A stretch of 64,000 nucleotides of DNA from Paraburkholderia fynbosensis (GTDB lineage Bacteria; Pseudomonadota; Gammaproteobacteria; Burkholderiales; Burkholderiaceae). The position numbers and the translations under genes are program-made. Of this stretch, positions 17,985 to 27,440 are shown piece by piece. Below the pieces are notes generated by a model. The model saw only the letters and a program-made list of their open reading frames with translations. It ran no database searches and was not told the DNA's origin. Within the stretch, counting starts at the first letter, position 1, and every line of letters starts with the position of its first letter. Location of the stretch: assembly GCF_902859935.1 (NCBI RefSeq), contig NZ_CADIKI010000018.1:1-64000 (forward strand). The letters are read 5' to 3'.

Positions 17985-18884
17985 ATGAGCGACTTCTTCC
18001 AGTTCATCATCGAAGGGCTGACGACCGGCTCGTTCTATGCCCTCGTCGCCCTCGGCTACACGATGGTCTACGGCATCATCCGGCTGATCAACTTCGCTCA
18101 TGGCGACCTGTTCATGGTCGGCGCGTTCATCGGCTGGACCGGCCTGATGGTGCTGGCGTCCGCGCATCTGCCGCTTGCGCTGGCGCTGCTGATCGCGCTG
18201 GTCGCCGCGATGACGGTCACCGGCGCGCTCGGCCTCCTGATCGAGCGGCTCGCGTATCAGCCGTTGCTGCGCGCACCACGGCTGTCGATTCTGATCACTG
18301 CGCTAGGCGTGTCGCTGGCGCTGCAAAATGGCGTGCTGCTGATCTACGGCGCGGGCTTTCGCACCTATCCGCACGTGCTGAGCCAGGCGGGATTCGAACT
18401 CCATGGCGTGCAGATCACCTTCGCGCAGATCGGTATTATCGTCGCGAGCCTCGCGCTGATGCTGGCACTGTATTTCTTCGTTCACCATACTTTCCTGGGC
18501 ACCGCGATGCGCGCGCTGGCGATCGATCAGGACGCCGCGCGCCTGATGGGCATTGACGTCGAGCGCCTGATCCAGCTGACCTTCCTGCTGGGCTCTGTGC
18601 TCGCCGCCGTGGCGGGCGTCATGGAGGGGCTTTATTACACGCAGATCAATTTCTTCATGGGCTTCGTGCTAGGCCTGCGCGCATTCACCGCCGCGGTGCT
18701 CGGCGGCATCGGCAACATTCCGGGCGCGATGGCCGGCGGCATATTGATCGGCCTGCTCGAGGCCTTCGGCGCCGGCTATGTGTCGTCGCAGTGGACCGAC
18801 GTGTTCGTCTTCGGCGTGCTGATCGGCGTGCTCGTGATCAAGCCGACCGGGCTGTTCGGCGAACGCGTCGTCGAGAGAATGTAA
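17985..18884 (+). CDS. livH: Liv-type ABC permease, LivH subunit
   Basis: A 299-residue polytopic inner-membrane protein. It begins with the diagnostic FIIEGLTTGSFYALVALGY and MVYGIIRLINFAHGD segments and contains about eight helices. The cytoplasmic EAA-like region reads GTAMRALAIDQDAARLMGID, which contacts the ATPases. The gene lies 25 bases after the binding-protein gene and three bases before the LivM-LivG fusion. Confidence 0.93.
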   Translation: MSDFFQFIIEGLTTGSFYALVALGYTMVYGIIRLINFAHGDLFMVGAFIGWTGLMVLASAHLPLALALLIALVAAMTVTGALGLLIERLAYQPLLRAPRLSILITALGVSLALQNGVLLIYGAGFRTYPHVLSQAGFELHGVQITFAQIGIIVASLALMLALYFFVHHTFLGTAMRALAIDQDAARLMGIDVERLIQLTFLLGSVLAAVAGVMEGLYYTQINFFMGFVLGLRAFTAAVLGGIGNIPGAMAGGILIGLLEAFGAGYVSSQWTDVFVFGVLIGVLVIKPTGLFGERVVERM

Positions 18885-18887
18885 GCC

Positions 18888-20683
18888 ATGAGCGCCGCCC
18901 GGGCTTCCGCGCGTTGGGCCAAGCCTGCCGGTGGCGCGCTGCTGGTCGCCGCCGTGGCGCTGCCCGCTGTCGCGAGCAACTATATCGTCGACGTCGGCCT
19001 GACCATCGTCACCTATTCGATCCTCGGTCTCGGGCTGAACGTCGTGGTCGGTTATGCCGGCCTGCTCGATCTGGGCTACGCGGCCTTCTTCGCGATCGGC
19101 GCGTACACGACCGCGTTGCTGGAAACCCTGCTGCACTTCTCGTTCTGGGAAACGCTGCCGTTCAGTCTTGCGTTCGCTGGCATGTCGGGCATCGTCATCG
19201 GCTATCCGACGCTGCGGCTGCGCAGCGACTATCTGGCGATCGTCACGCTCGGGTTCGGCGAAATCACGCGGATCGTTGCCACCAATCTCGACATCACCGG
19301 CGGCCCGAACGGCATTTTCGGCATCGCGAGCCCGAGCCTGTTCGGTTTCGAGATCAGTTCTCCGATGGCGCTGTACGAGCTGGGAATGGTGTTTCTCGTG
19401 CTGGTGCTCGTGTTCGCCATACGGCTCGGCCGGTCGCGGTTGGGCCGCGCCTGGACCAGCATCCGCGAGGACGAGGCCGCCGCCGAAGCTGTCGGCGTGC
19501 CGACACTGCGCGTGAAGCTGCTCGCCTATGTGATCGGCGCGCTGATCGGCGGGCTGGGAGGCAGCCTGTTCGCGGCCCGCTTCGGCACCATCGACCCAAC
19601 CGGCTTCACCTATCTGCAGTCCGTCACGATCCTTATCGTCGTCGTACTCGGCGGCCGGGGCAGCATTCCCGGTGTGATCCTCGGCGCCGTCATCGTCGCC
19701 GGCCTGCCGGAGATGCTCCGTTTTCTCAATCTGTGGCGCATCTTCGCTTTCGCGATCGGGCTCGTAATCCTGATGTTGCTGAGACCCCAAGGGCTGTGGC
19801 CGGCGCCGTTGCGCCGCGTCGCACCGCCGCGCAAAGGCGCCGACGTCGATCGGGCGCCAGTGCCCAGTCACGCCGTCACCGACGAAATCCTGCTGGAAGT
19901 GCGCGACATGCAGCGGCGCTTCGGCGGCGTGCTGGCGGTCGGCGGTGTCAGCTTCACGGTGCGCAGCGGCGAGATCGTGAGCCTGATCGGTCCGAACGGC
20001 GCGGGCAAGACCACCGTGTTCAACTGCCTGACGGGGGTGATCCGCCTGACCGGCGGCCAGATCGTCTGGTGCGGGCAACGGCTGGCCGGCGGCGCGCCTC
20101 ATCGCATCGTCCATCAGGGCATGGCGCGCACCTTCCAGGGTATCCGCCTGTTCGGCCAGATGACGGCCTTCGAAAACGTGCTGATCGGCATGGATCACCG
20201 GCTTCGAGCCTCGCTTGGCGCCGAGCTTCTGGCTTTGCCGTCCGCGCGTGCCGACGCGGCGGACCATTCGTCCGAGGGCCTGCGCTGGCTCGCCTTCGTC
20301 GGGCTGGCGGGCCGCGCGGGCGAGCGCGCGGCGGACCTGCCCTACGGCGACCAGCGCCGGTTGGAGATCGCCCGTGCGCTTGCGAGCAGCCCTCGGCTGC
20401 TGCTGCTCGATGAGCCGGCGGCGGGCATGAATCCGACCGAGAAACTCGCGCTAATGGAACTGATCCGGCGAATCCGCGATCATGGCGTGACGGTGCTGCT
20501 GATCGAGCACGACATGATGCTGGTGATGGGCGTATCGGACCGGATCATCGTGATGGATCATGGTGTCGTCCTCGCCGAGGGCGAGCCCGCTGCGATCCGG
20601 ACGGACCCGCGCGTGATCGATGCCTATCTCGGCACGGCCGAAAAGGACGAAGCGAGCGACGATGCTAGCGGGGAGAAATCGCT

Positions 20684-20696
<13 letters not shown>
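18888..20696 (+). CDS. LivM-LivG fusion: permease joined to ATP-binding domain
   Basis: One 602-residue polypeptide carries two transporter subunits. Residues 1 to about 310 are LivM (for example VVGYAGLLDLGYAAFFAIGA and AWTSIREDEAAAEAVGVP). After a short linker (about 310-335) residues to 590 are LivG: Walker A GPNGAGKTT, signature LPYGDQRRLE, Walker B LLLLDEPAAGM and a His switch in LLIEHDMMLVMG. Fusing permease and ATPase fixes their stoichiometry. The 3' end overlaps the LivF gene by 13 bases. Confidence 0.93.
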
Positions 20697-21445
<749 letters not shown>

Positions 21446-21472
21446 AACGGGTCAAACGCAATGGAGGCAAAC

Positions 21473-21946
21473 ATGGCAGAGATCGATAAGGACCAGGTCG
21501 TCGACGTATTGAACCGGGTGCTGGAGGCCGAACTAGCGGGAGTCATCCGGTATACCCATTACTCATTCCTGGTATTCGGATCTGGCCGCATCCCCATTGT
21601 CGCGTGGCTGCGGCAACAGGCGGACGAATCGCTCGTGCACGCGCAGCAGGCCGGCGAATGGATCACCACCCTGGGCGATTATCCGTCTCTCGCGATCGGT
21701 CCGCTTCTCGACTCGCACGTCTTCGAAATCGCTTCCATTCTGCGTGAATCGCTCGACGCCGAGCGAGTCGCGCTCGACCTGTACCGGCAACTGATCGCGC
21801 TGACGGAAGGTCGCTCGGTCGCGCTGGAAGAATACGCGCGCCAGATGATCCACGTCGAAGAACTGCATGCTGGCGAGGTCGACAAGATGCTGCGCCGCCC
21901 CGGCACGATGACCACGCCGCCCGAGCGCGATACGGCGTCGGCTTGA
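21473..21946 (+). CDS. Bacterioferritin-like / ferritin-like protein
   Basis: A 157-residue four-helix ferritin-fold protein. Potential diiron ligands are Glu in LEAELAGVIRY, Glu/His in DESLVHAQ, Glu in LDAERVALDLY and the EELHAGE motif near the C-terminus. The downstream of two close ATGs is chosen because GGAGG sits directly upstream of it; the first ATG overlaps that site. It probably stores or oxidises iron. Its place inside a transporter and amino-acid oxidase run is unusual, but it is cotranscribed by spacing (27 and 19 bases to its neighbours). Confidence 0.85.
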   Translation: MAEIDKDQVVDVLNRVLEAELAGVIRYTHYSFLVFGSGRIPIVAWLRQQADESLVHAQQAGEWITTLGDYPSLAIGPLLDSHVFEIASILRESLDAERVALDLYRQLIALTEGRSVALEEYARQMIHVEELHAGEVDKMLRRPGTMTTPPERDTASA

Positions 21947-21965
21947 AATTGCAGGAGAATCGATC

Positions 21966-22811
21966 ATGCTGAATTACCCCGCTGCCTATCAGTCCACGAA
22001 AGGCTCTGCGCTCGATGTCGATCGGCCGTTCTATCAGCGCATCGCTTCGCAGCAGGACGCCCGCACGCTGGTCCAATCGATCGTCGTGCCGATCCGCTCG
22101 GGGCAGGCGTGGACCGTGCCGGCTGGTCACGTGTTTCGGATCGTCACGATCGAAGGTCCGCAGGTTGCCGATCTGAACCTGTGGAACCGGCACGACCCGC
22201 GCGAGCGCATGTGGGCATCGCGCACGCGCCAGTTGCAACAGGCGCACGTGAGCACGTTCGACCGTCTATGGTCGACGCTGCCGTTCCTGCGCCCGATGGT
22301 GACCATCACCGACGACAGTCTGTCAGATTACGGCGTCGACGAGCACGGCGGCCGTGTTCACGATCTGCTCGGCACGCGCTGCGATCCTTATGTGAACCGG
22401 ATGCTGACCGGCGAGGATTTTCATTTCCACTGCCACTCCAACCTGACGCGTGCCATCGCCCCGTATGGATTGACCGAGTACGACGTCCACGATGTGCTCA
22501 ATGTGTTCCAGTGCACCGGCCTGAATCTCGAAGACAAATACTTCATGAAGGCATGCCCGGCAAAGAAAGGCGATTACCTGGAATTCTTCGCGGAGATCGA
22601 CTTGCTGTGCGCGCTGTCGACTTGTCCGGGCGGCGATCTGTCCGTACCGATGTGGGGGCCCGACGCGCGCGATCCGCTGGACGTGTGCCGGCCGCTCGGC
22701 ATCGAGGTCTGGCAGCTCGCGCCCCACCTCCTGGAGGGGTGGACACCGCCGGCCGTGGCGGCCTACAAGGGACAGCACGGAATGGTGCTCGATCAGCCGC
22801 AATGGAAGTAA
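21966..22811 (+). CDS. DUF1989 (urea carboxylase-associated) family protein
   Basis: The 281-residue protein fits the DUF1989 domain, which occurs in urea amidolyase-associated proteins and as stand-alone versions. Visible features are WTVPAGHVFRIVTIEGPQVADLN near the N-terminus, DLLGTRCDPYVN in the middle, and YDVHDVLNVFQCTG followed by GDYLEFFAEIDLL. Biochemical activity is not established for this family, but members commonly accompany nitrogen-compound catabolism. Here it follows the Liv transporter and precedes dadA, which supports a role in amino-nitrogen metabolism. Confidence 0.85.
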   Translation: MLNYPAAYQSTKGSALDVDRPFYQRIASQQDARTLVQSIVVPIRSGQAWTVPAGHVFRIVTIEGPQVADLNLWNRHDPRERMWASRTRQLQQAHVSTFDRLWSTLPFLRPMVTITDDSLSDYGVDEHGGRVHDLLGTRCDPYVNRMLTGEDFHFHCHSNLTRAIAPYGLTEYDVHDVLNVFQCTGLNLEDKYFMKACPAKKGDYLEFFAEIDLLCALSTCPGGDLSVPMWGPDARDPLDVCRPLGIEVWQLAPHLLEGWTPPAVAAYKGQHGMVLDQPQWK

Positions 22812-22907
22812 GACGGCTGCGGCCCGCATCGCACGATTACCCGGGACGGCAGACAGGACCGATTTCACCAATAATGGCCCCACCTCCCTTACCGTGCGAG
22901 GGCGAAC

Positions 22908-24962
22908 ATGCGTTATAGCCCCGATGCCATCCGTACGCTCGCCCTGGTCGGGCATGCCGGGTGCGGCAAGACCTCCCTTGTCGAAGCGCTGCTGTACCAC
23001 GGCGGCGCACTCCATGCGCCCGGCAGCGTGGAGCGCGGAACGACCGTCGGCGATTTCGACGCGCTCGAACGGAAGTATCACCACTCGCTGAACTCTTCCG
23101 TCACTCACCTGCATTACCGCGACACACGCATTTACCTGCTCGATACGCCCGGCTATTCCGACTTTTCGGGGCCGTCGATCAGCGCGCTGCAAGCCGTCGA
23201 GACGGTTGCCGTCGTCATCAATGCGCAGACCGGCATTGAAATGACTTCCCGGCGCATGATGAGTTGGGCGGGCGAACGCAAGCTTTGCAGGATGATCATC
23301 GTGAACGGTATCGATGGAGAAAAGGTCGACCTTCCGGGCCTGCTCACGCAGATCCAGCAGACGTTCGGTATGGAATGCCTGCCCATCAACCTGCCGGCGC
23401 AGCGCGGCCATCAGGTGGTGGACTGTTTTTTCGAACCTGCCGGCGACGCGGATTTCCTGTCCGTGGAGGCCGCGCACAATGCGCTGGTCGATCAGGTGGT
23501 GGAGATCGACCCGGCCCTGATGGAGCTCTACCTGGAACAAGGCGAGGCCATCCGTGCGGAGCAGTTGCACGAGCCTTTCGAACGGGCGTTGCGCGAAGGT
23601 CATCTGGTGCCGGTCTGCTTCACGTCAGCGGCCAATGGCGCCGGCGTTGCGGAACTGCTCGACGTGTTGGTTCAGCTTCTGCCCAATCCGATGGAAGGCA
23701 ACCCGCCGCTCTTCTACCGCGATCTCGGCGGCGGCCGCAAGGAAGTCGTGCACGCCGAACCGGTCGCCGACAAGCACGTGTTGGCCCACACCTTCAAGAT
23801 CGTGGTCGATCCTTACATCGGCAAGATGGCCGTGTTCCGCATCCACCAAGGTACGGTCGAGCGTGACAGCCAACTCTATATCGGTGACAAGCGGCAGCCG
23901 TTTCGCGTCGCTCATCTGTTGATGTTGCAGGGCAAGGAACATGTGGACGTGCTGCGCGCCGGTCCAGGCGATATCTGCGCGGTGGCCAAGGCCGACGAGA
24001 TCAGCCTCGATGCCGTGCTGCACGACGCGCCCGAGGACGGCAACATTCACCTCGTCGCGCCGAACTTCCCGATGCCCATCTACGGCCTCGCGATCGAGCC
24101 GGCACGCCGCGGGCACGAGCAGCGGCTCTGGGAAGCGCTGCAGACGCTAACCGCGGAAGACCCGTGTCTGCGTATCGAACGGGAAGCCAACACCAACGAG
24201 ACCGTGGTTCGAGGCCTCGGCGAGCTGCACCTGCGCTACATGCTGGAGCGGCTGTCGGATCTGTACAAGCTCGAAGTCGTCACGCGGCCGCCGAAAATTG
24301 CCTATCGGGAGACCGTCGGCAGCAGCGCCGACGGGCACTGCCGCCACAAGAAGCAAACCGGCGGCGCCGGACAGTTCGGTGAAGTGATGCTGCGCGTAGA
24401 CCCGCTGCCGCGCGGCACGGGTTTCGAATTCGTCGACGCGGTCAAGGGCGGCGCAATCCCAGGCCAGTTCATTCCCGCGGTGGAAAAAGGCATTCTTCAG
24501 GCGATCGAGAGCGGGCCGCTTGCCGGCGTTCCAATGCAGGACGTGCGGGTCACGGTCCTCGACGGCAAGAGCCATTCGGTCGACTCCAAGGAAGTGGCAT
24601 TCGTGACCGCCGGGCGCAAAGCGTTCATCGACGCGGTGCTCAAAGCCCAGCCCATCGTGCTCGAACCGATCGTCGACATCGAGGTGACGACGCCAGAACC
24701 CGCAATGGGCGACATCATCGGCGATCTGTCTTCGAGACGCGGCCAGGTTCATGGCTCCCGCCCGGTCGGCGGGGATGCCGTGGTCGTTGTGGGGCAGGTG
24801 CCGCTTGCCGAACTCAACGACTATCAGTCTCGCCTGAACGCGATCGCTGGCGGACACGGCAGCTACAGTATTCAACTGAGCCACTACGCGCCGGTGCCCG
24901 TTGCCACGCAGGAATCGCTGGTGGCGCAGCATAAGCGCCGGAGCGACGCCGCGCTGTCGTGA
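22908..24962 (+). CDS. Elongation factor G-like GTPase (FusA2-like), altered NKxD motif
   Basis: This 684-residue protein has the EF-G domain order. The G domain has G1 GHAGCGKT (about 15-22) and G3 DTPGYSDF. Domain II includes VFRIHQGTVERDS, and domain IV includes HCRHKKQTGGAGQFGEV and KGGAIPGQFIPAVE. It resembles the EF-G-like proteins found beside, not instead of, canonical EF-G. The G4 motif, usually NKxD for guanine recognition, reads N133-G134-I135-D136, so the lysine is missing. The gene is 96 bases after DUF1989 and 29 before dadA, far from ribosomal genes. Function unknown; a specialised or degenerate translational GTPase is possible. Confidence 0.9.
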   Translation: MRYSPDAIRTLALVGHAGCGKTSLVEALLYHGGALHAPGSVERGTTVGDFDALERKYHHSLNSSVTHLHYRDTRIYLLDTPGYSDFSGPSISALQAVETVAVVINAQTGIEMTSRRMMSWAGERKLCRMIIVNGIDGEKVDLPGLLTQIQQTFGMECLPINLPAQRGHQVVDCFFEPAGDADFLSVEAAHNALVDQVVEIDPALMELYLEQGEAIRAEQLHEPFERALREGHLVPVCFTSAANGAGVAELLDVLVQLLPNPMEGNPPLFYRDLGGGRKEVVHAEPVADKHVLAHTFKIVVDPYIGKMAVFRIHQGTVERDSQLYIGDKRQPFRVAHLLMLQGKEHVDVLRAGPGDICAVAKADEISLDAVLHDAPEDGNIHLVAPNFPMPIYGLAIEPARRGHEQRLWEALQTLTAEDPCLRIEREANTNETVVRGLGELHLRYMLERLSDLYKLEVVTRPPKIAYRETVGSSADGHCRHKKQTGGAGQFGEVMLRVDPLPRGTGFEFVDAVKGGAIPGQFIPAVEKGILQAIESGPLAGVPMQDVRVTVLDGKSHSVDSKEVAFVTAGRKAFIDAVLKAQPIVLEPIVDIEVTTPEPAMGDIIGDLSSRRGQVHGSRPVGGDAVVVVGQVPLAELNDYQSRLNAIAGGHGSYSIQLSHYAPVPVATQESLVAQHKRRSDAALS

Positions 24963-24991
24963 AGGCTTCGCCCCTTGCATCTGAGGACAAC

Positions 24992-26236
24992 ATGAAAGTT
25001 ATCGTGCTCGGCGGCGGGGTTGTCGGCGTGACAACCGCATACCAGTTACAGAACGATGGCTGTGACGTCGTGATCGTCGAGCGGCAGCCTTTGGTCGCAG
25101 CGGAAACGAGCTGGGGTAACGCGGGAATGATCGCTCCCGGGCATTCGTTCGTGTGGTCCTCGCCCAAAGCGCCAATGATTCTGCTCAAATCGCTGGTCTT
25201 CAAGGATCAGGCGTTGCGCTTCAAATTTTCGGCGGATCCCAGGCTTTATAGCTGGTCGTGGCGCTTCCTGATGGAATGCACATCGACGAAGGCGCGCCGC
25301 AATACGCTGCTCAAGCACCGGCTGGCCGCGTACTCGCAACGCGTGCTGCAGCAGGTGATCGCCAGGGAGGCGATCGAATACGATCGAAACGACCGCGGAA
25401 TTCTGTATTTTCATCGTACGCAGGAAGCGCTGGACCACGGAGTCGCACAGATGAAGTTGCTGGAGTCCGATGGGCAAGTCATCCGGGTGCTCAGCCGCGA
25501 TCAGGTCGTCGCGGTCGATCCGTCCCTGGCTTCGGCAAAACACGGAATAGCCGGCGCCATTTACTGCCCGACCGACGAAACCGGCGACCCCGCAAAATTC
25601 ACCCGCGCCCTGGCGGAAAAGATCGTCGCGCGCGGCGGTACGCTCTTGACCGACACCGCCGTCAGCGGCTTCGAAACAGCCGGGCAGAACGTGGCGGGCG
25701 TCAGAACGGATCGGGGCCTTGTCACAGGCGACGCGTATGTGCTCGCACTGGGTTCGTACAGTCCGCTTCTTGGCCGGCAGATCGGCATCGATCTGCCGAT
25801 CTACCCGATCAAGGGATACTCGCTCACGATTCCCATCGATGGCCAGCCGTTGCCCCCCACCGTTGCGGCGGTCGACGAGCACAATCTCGTCGCTATTTCG
25901 CGCTTCGGCGACCGGATCCGGGTCACCGCGACGGCGGAGTTTGCCGGTTACGACACGAGCCACAAACCGTCTGACTTCGCGTTTATGAAGCGCGTGACGC
26001 GGGAGCTCTACCCTGCCGGGGGCAACTACGATCGCGCCGAAATGTGGGCCGGGCTCAGGCCGATGACGCCAACGAATCTGCCGTTTTTGGGCCGCAGCAA
26101 GTATCGCAATCTCTACCTGAACACCGGTCACGGTCATATCGGCTGGACCATGTCCCACGGCTCGGCCCGAATCACGGCCGATCTGATCGCGGGGCGAGCG
26201 CCTGCCATTCCGACGGTGGGGCTGCTTTGCGACTGA
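24992..26236 (+). CDS. dadA: D-amino acid dehydrogenase (DadA family)
   Basis: A 414-residue FAD protein of the DAO/DadA family. It starts MKVIVLGGGVVGVTTAY, the FAD dinucleotide motif, with VIVERQ ending the second strand. Typical DadA features follow: ETSWGNAGMIAPGHS, then YYSYPIKGYSL-like PIYPIKGYSLTIP, and WAGLRPMTPTNLP. The C-terminal NTGHGHIGWTMSHGSA closes the FAD site. DadA oxidises D-amino acids to 2-oxo acids, passing electrons to the quinone pool. The ATG at 24992 has an AGGA site upstream. Together with the racemase-like gene and Liv transporter, it suggests uptake and deamination of an amino acid. Confidence 0.9.
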   Translation: MKVIVLGGGVVGVTTAYQLQNDGCDVVIVERQPLVAAETSWGNAGMIAPGHSFVWSSPKAPMILLKSLVFKDQALRFKFSADPRLYSWSWRFLMECTSTKARRNTLLKHRLAAYSQRVLQQVIAREAIEYDRNDRGILYFHRTQEALDHGVAQMKLLESDGQVIRVLSRDQVVAVDPSLASAKHGIAGAIYCPTDETGDPAKFTRALAEKIVARGGTLLTDTAVSGFETAGQNVAGVRTDRGLVTGDAYVLALGSYSPLLGRQIGIDLPIYPIKGYSLTIPIDGQPLPPTVAAVDEHNLVAISRFGDRIRVTATAEFAGYDTSHKPSDFAFMKRVTRELYPAGGNYDRAEMWAGLRPMTPTNLPFLGRSKYRNLYLNTGHGHIGWTMSHGSARITADLIAGRAPAIPTVGLLCD

Positions 26237-26309
26237 TGATCAAGTCTCCTTTGATGCATGCCGTATCAACTCAGATCTCCGCGATGACCAGCCCGGTGCG
26301 TGGCCGGCC

Positions 26310-26477
26310 TCACTGCGTTCGGTGCGGAACATCGTTGGGGAAGGGATACGGTGCATGTGGTCCCGGCCATTCTGGCGCGGGCGGTCCGCTCAACGCGGCA
26401 CAACCACTGCAGCCAAAAAGAACGATCCCCGCCAGCAAACCGGTCGCAACCTCGCGCAGCATCGCTCGCATGCCCAC
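26310..26477 (-). CDS. Candidate small lipoprotein, 55 residues
   Basis: This short frame was read by eye. Starting at a GTG at 26477, it encodes a basic N-terminus (VGMRAMLREV), a hydrophobic core (LLAGIVLFGCSGCAAL) and a proline-rich tail ending in HRTQ. The LFGC and SGC positions resemble a lipobox. A GGAGGTG site lies 6 bases before the GTG; the ATG six bases later is the alternative start. It sits in a rearranged region, so it may be a surviving small gene or a fragment. No family is recognised. Confidence 0.45.
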   Translation of the reverse strand: MGMRAMLREVATGLLAGIVLFGCSGCAALSGPPAPEWPGPHAPYPFPNDVPHRTQ

Positions 26478-26588
26478 GTTGCACCTCCACGCCCATCACT
26501 CTCGTACGGTTGGACTCGCCATTGCCGCACGGGTTGCACTGCCATGTCGTGCGCACCGTCATGCGCACACGGGCGAAAGTGTGGAAAC

Positions 26589-26711
26589 TCACTCAGCCCC
26601 CTTCCCGGTCTTCAGGCTGGCAGAGGCGAGCGGCTCTGTCATCCGGAACACCGCGACCGCGCGGTCGAGCACGCCCACCTGCTCCTGCAGCGACGCCGCA
26701 GCCGCCGCGGC
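26589..26711 (-). pseudogene. C-terminal scrap of a methyl-accepting chemotaxis protein
   Basis: The minus strand reads AAAAASLQEQVGVLDRAVAVFRM, closely matching the final helix of proteobacterial chemoreceptors (typically AAAAQSLQEQA...L..AVAVFR), and ends with a natural TGA at 26589. An in-frame TAG lies directly upstream, and none of the signalling hairpin or membrane part is present. It is a remnant only. Confidence 0.65.
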
Positions 26712-26794
26712 CTAAGCGACGATCAGTTCCCTGGGCATTGTCAAGCTGACGACGCGGGCATGTACCAATGCAGTATGTGTAGGGTTCCTGTTGA

Positions 26795-27165
26795 TTAGCG
26801 AGCGATGTCAGTCGGCTCACCGACGGTCCACTGGAACCACCTGGCCAGGCGTGCCCGCAGTTGTGAGCGATGGTCACCTGCACTCATCCTGTGCCGGGGC
26901 AGCACGAAGTGCTGACGGATCGGGCCGAAGTTCGACAGAAGCGCTGCGTGCGCCGCGGGTCACGGAAACCGTGCATCTGACGCTCACGCCGACGCGTCGG
27001 CTGGTGGCTATTCTCCGCGCGGTTATTGGCCGGGGCCGAGGCCTTCACGAAGACGTGCTTCACATCGGCCGGCTGCGGCAACTCGGCCTTTGCGCCGGAT
27101 AGCTGCGCAGCAGATGGCGGCAATCCGCTGGTCCAGTTTCGTGAGCCCGCTCCACTGCTCACCCC
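26795..27165 (-). mobile_element. IS6-family transposase remnant
   Basis: The minus strand carries the IS6-family hallmark NNRAENSHQPTRRRERQM followed by HGFRDPRRTQRF. Upstream of it is VKHVFVKASA. After a frame change near 26925 the frame continues with LLSNFGPIRQHFVLPRHRM and SAGDHRSQLRARLARW to a TAA at 26795. Only the C-terminal part of the DDE transposase remains. No terminal inverted repeats were found, so the element is dead. Confidence 0.75.
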
Positions 27166-27209
27166 GCGTATGGGTTAGTGGGGAAAAGGCCGCGCCGCCC
27201 TCTCAACGC

Positions 27210-27340
27210 GATGCCCGATGTACCTGCAATGGCCGCCGAGCCCCTTCTTTGGTGAGCAGCCCCGCAAACTCGCGATTTGCGTCGTGCGGAACTCTACAAT
27301 CTGCTCGCGCATCCGGTGCAGCGACAGCATCGCCTGCCCA
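27210..27340 (-). mobile_element. IS110-family transposase fragment
   Basis: Minus-strand reading gives QAMLSLHRMREQIVEFRTTQ and IASLRG, then after a one-base frame change LLTKEGA. This is the N-terminal/linker helix pattern of IS110 transposases (LHRxRxQLVxxRTxxINxLRGLL). The remainder of the element is absent. It directly abuts the IS6 remnant. Confidence 0.5.
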
Positions 27341-27440
27341 TGTCGGTCGTCACCACGGAGTTTGTGAATCCACGCGGTGACGTCAACTGCCTGACAGCAC
27401 AGACCTTACGTGAGGTAATAGACGGCAGCAGAACACGGCA

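Noticed and set aside
18669..20267. Long minus-strand open frame opposite livH/livM-livG
   Set aside because: It is antisense to clear Liv genes, has a skewed Asp/Gln/His/Arg composition typical of shadow frames in GC-rich DNA, and no recognisable motif.
22323..23603. Minus-strand open frame of over 400 codons opposite DUF1989 and EF-G-like genes
   Set aside because: Shadow of two well-supported genes; no family features or ribosome site.
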